Both the position numbers and the translations under genes were made by a program. The notes beneath the pieces are model-generated. The model was not told where the DNA came from, ran no database searches, and worked only from the letters and a program-made list of their open reading frames with translations. Positions 5,560-5,938 of a DNA stretch of 5,938 nt are shown here, in pieces. The stretch lies in assembly GCA_003978405.1 (NCBI GenBank), contig QNZU01000029.1:1-5938 (forward strand), read 5' to 3'. Each line of letters starts with the position of its first letter. The stretch's first letter is position 1. Source of the DNA: Sulfurospirillum sp. (GTDB lineage Bacteria; Campylobacterota; Campylobacteria; Campylobacterales; QNZT01).

Positions 5560-5938
5560 ATATATTTGATTCTTTGGCAAAAGAGTGGGATCAAAACTCA
5601 AACCGTGTAAAAAATGCCAAAACTCTTTATGAAAAGCTTGATACTATTCTTGATCTTGAAGATAAAAAGATTATCGATTATGGAGCAGGATCAGGACTGC
5701 TTAGCACACTCTTGGCTCAAAAGGCAAGTGAGGTTTTAGCGCTTGACAGCTCCAAAAAGATGCTTGAGCAGATAGATAAAAAGATAAAAGATCACAAGAT
5801 TCCCAACATCACCACAGCCCATCACGATATATTAAAAGATGATCTTCCCAAAAACTACGATCTCTTCGTCTCTTCTATGACACTTCACCACATAGAAGAT
5901 ACTAAAGAGTTTATTGCCAAGGCCAAATCCTCCCTAGA
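5556..5938 (+). CDS. Class I SAM-dependent methyltransferase, 3' end cut by the window
   Basis: The first 127 residues of a methyltransferase that uses S-adenosylmethionine; the acceptor cannot be told. After a short helical N-terminus (MNIFDSLAKEWDQNSNR), motif I is IIDYGAGSG (39-47), the glycine-rich SAM loop. The acidic post-I residue is D64 in VLALDSSKKML, where the ribose hydroxyls are normally bound. D91 in HHDIL fits the adenine-contact position. YDLFVSSMTLHHIED (101-115) fits the motif IV/V region of UbiE/COQ5-like or Methyltransf_11-type enzymes. The GTG start overlaps the previous stop as GTGA and has a good ribosome site, so the two genes are probably co-transcribed and translationally coupled. 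The frame is open to the last base, and the C-terminal half that would hint at the substrate lies outside the window. Confidence 0.88.
   Translation, partial: MNIFDSLAKEWDQNSNRVKNAKTLYEKLDTILDLEDKKIIDYGAGSGLLSTLLAQKASEVLALDSSKKMLEQIDKKIKDHKIPNITTAHHDILKDDLPKNYDLFVSSMTLHHIEDTKEFIAKAKSSL

Overview
The window holds a compact type II-C CRISPR-Cas9 locus beside an ordinary chromosomal gene pair. The strongest clue to the host is Cas9. Its N-terminus, HNH segment, RuvC-III segment and C-terminal domain closely resemble, from memory and without an alignment, the Cas9 of Nitratifractor salsuginis (about 1,130 aa). This points to a sulfur-metabolising Campylobacterota (epsilonproteobacterium) of the Sulfurovum/Nitratifractor type. 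The flanking genes are about 40-47% GC in the lines counted by hand, which fits such a host. The cas genes are visibly more AT-rich.

Layout from left to right. At 1-60 is the edge of a CRISPR array: a partial spacer (1-24) and one complete 36-nt repeat (25-60). The array reads on the minus strand and continues off the left edge. Positions 61-99 are an A/T-rich leader-like spacer. A near-consensus sigma70 promoter (TTGACA, 17 bp, TACAAT; 100-128) drives a plus-strand tracrRNA of about 97 nt (about 135-231). It consists of an anti-repeat, a nexus hairpin and an intrinsic terminator with a UUCG loop. The cas genes then run on the minus strand, converging on the tracrRNA: cas9 (4824-1441), cas1 (1463-549) and cas2 (562-230). 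They overlap by 23 and 14 nt, as in one operon. Neither csn2 nor cas4 is present, which defines subtype II-C.

An AT-rich 99-bp gap (4825-4923) separates cas9 from a divergent plus-strand pair. The first gene encodes a membrane-anchored DUF2459-type protein (4924-5559). It overlaps by 4 nt a GTG-started class I SAM-dependent methyltransferase (5556-5938) that is cut by the window edge.

How the parts work together: Cas1-Cas2 add spacers to the array. Each repeat ends in an extended -10 (TGTTATAAT), so each spacer is probably transcribed from its own promoter. The crRNA repeat can pair with the tracrRNA anti-repeat over 13 + 20 bp around a small internal loop. The duplex loads Cas9, whose RuvC and HNH catalytic residues are all present. 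The most interesting unexplained feature is a 12-nt perfect palindrome, CTGTTATAACAG. It occurs both at the tracrRNA 5' end and inside the nexus hairpin, and its core is also the repeat's promoter element. This allows alternative RNA folds and extra start sites.
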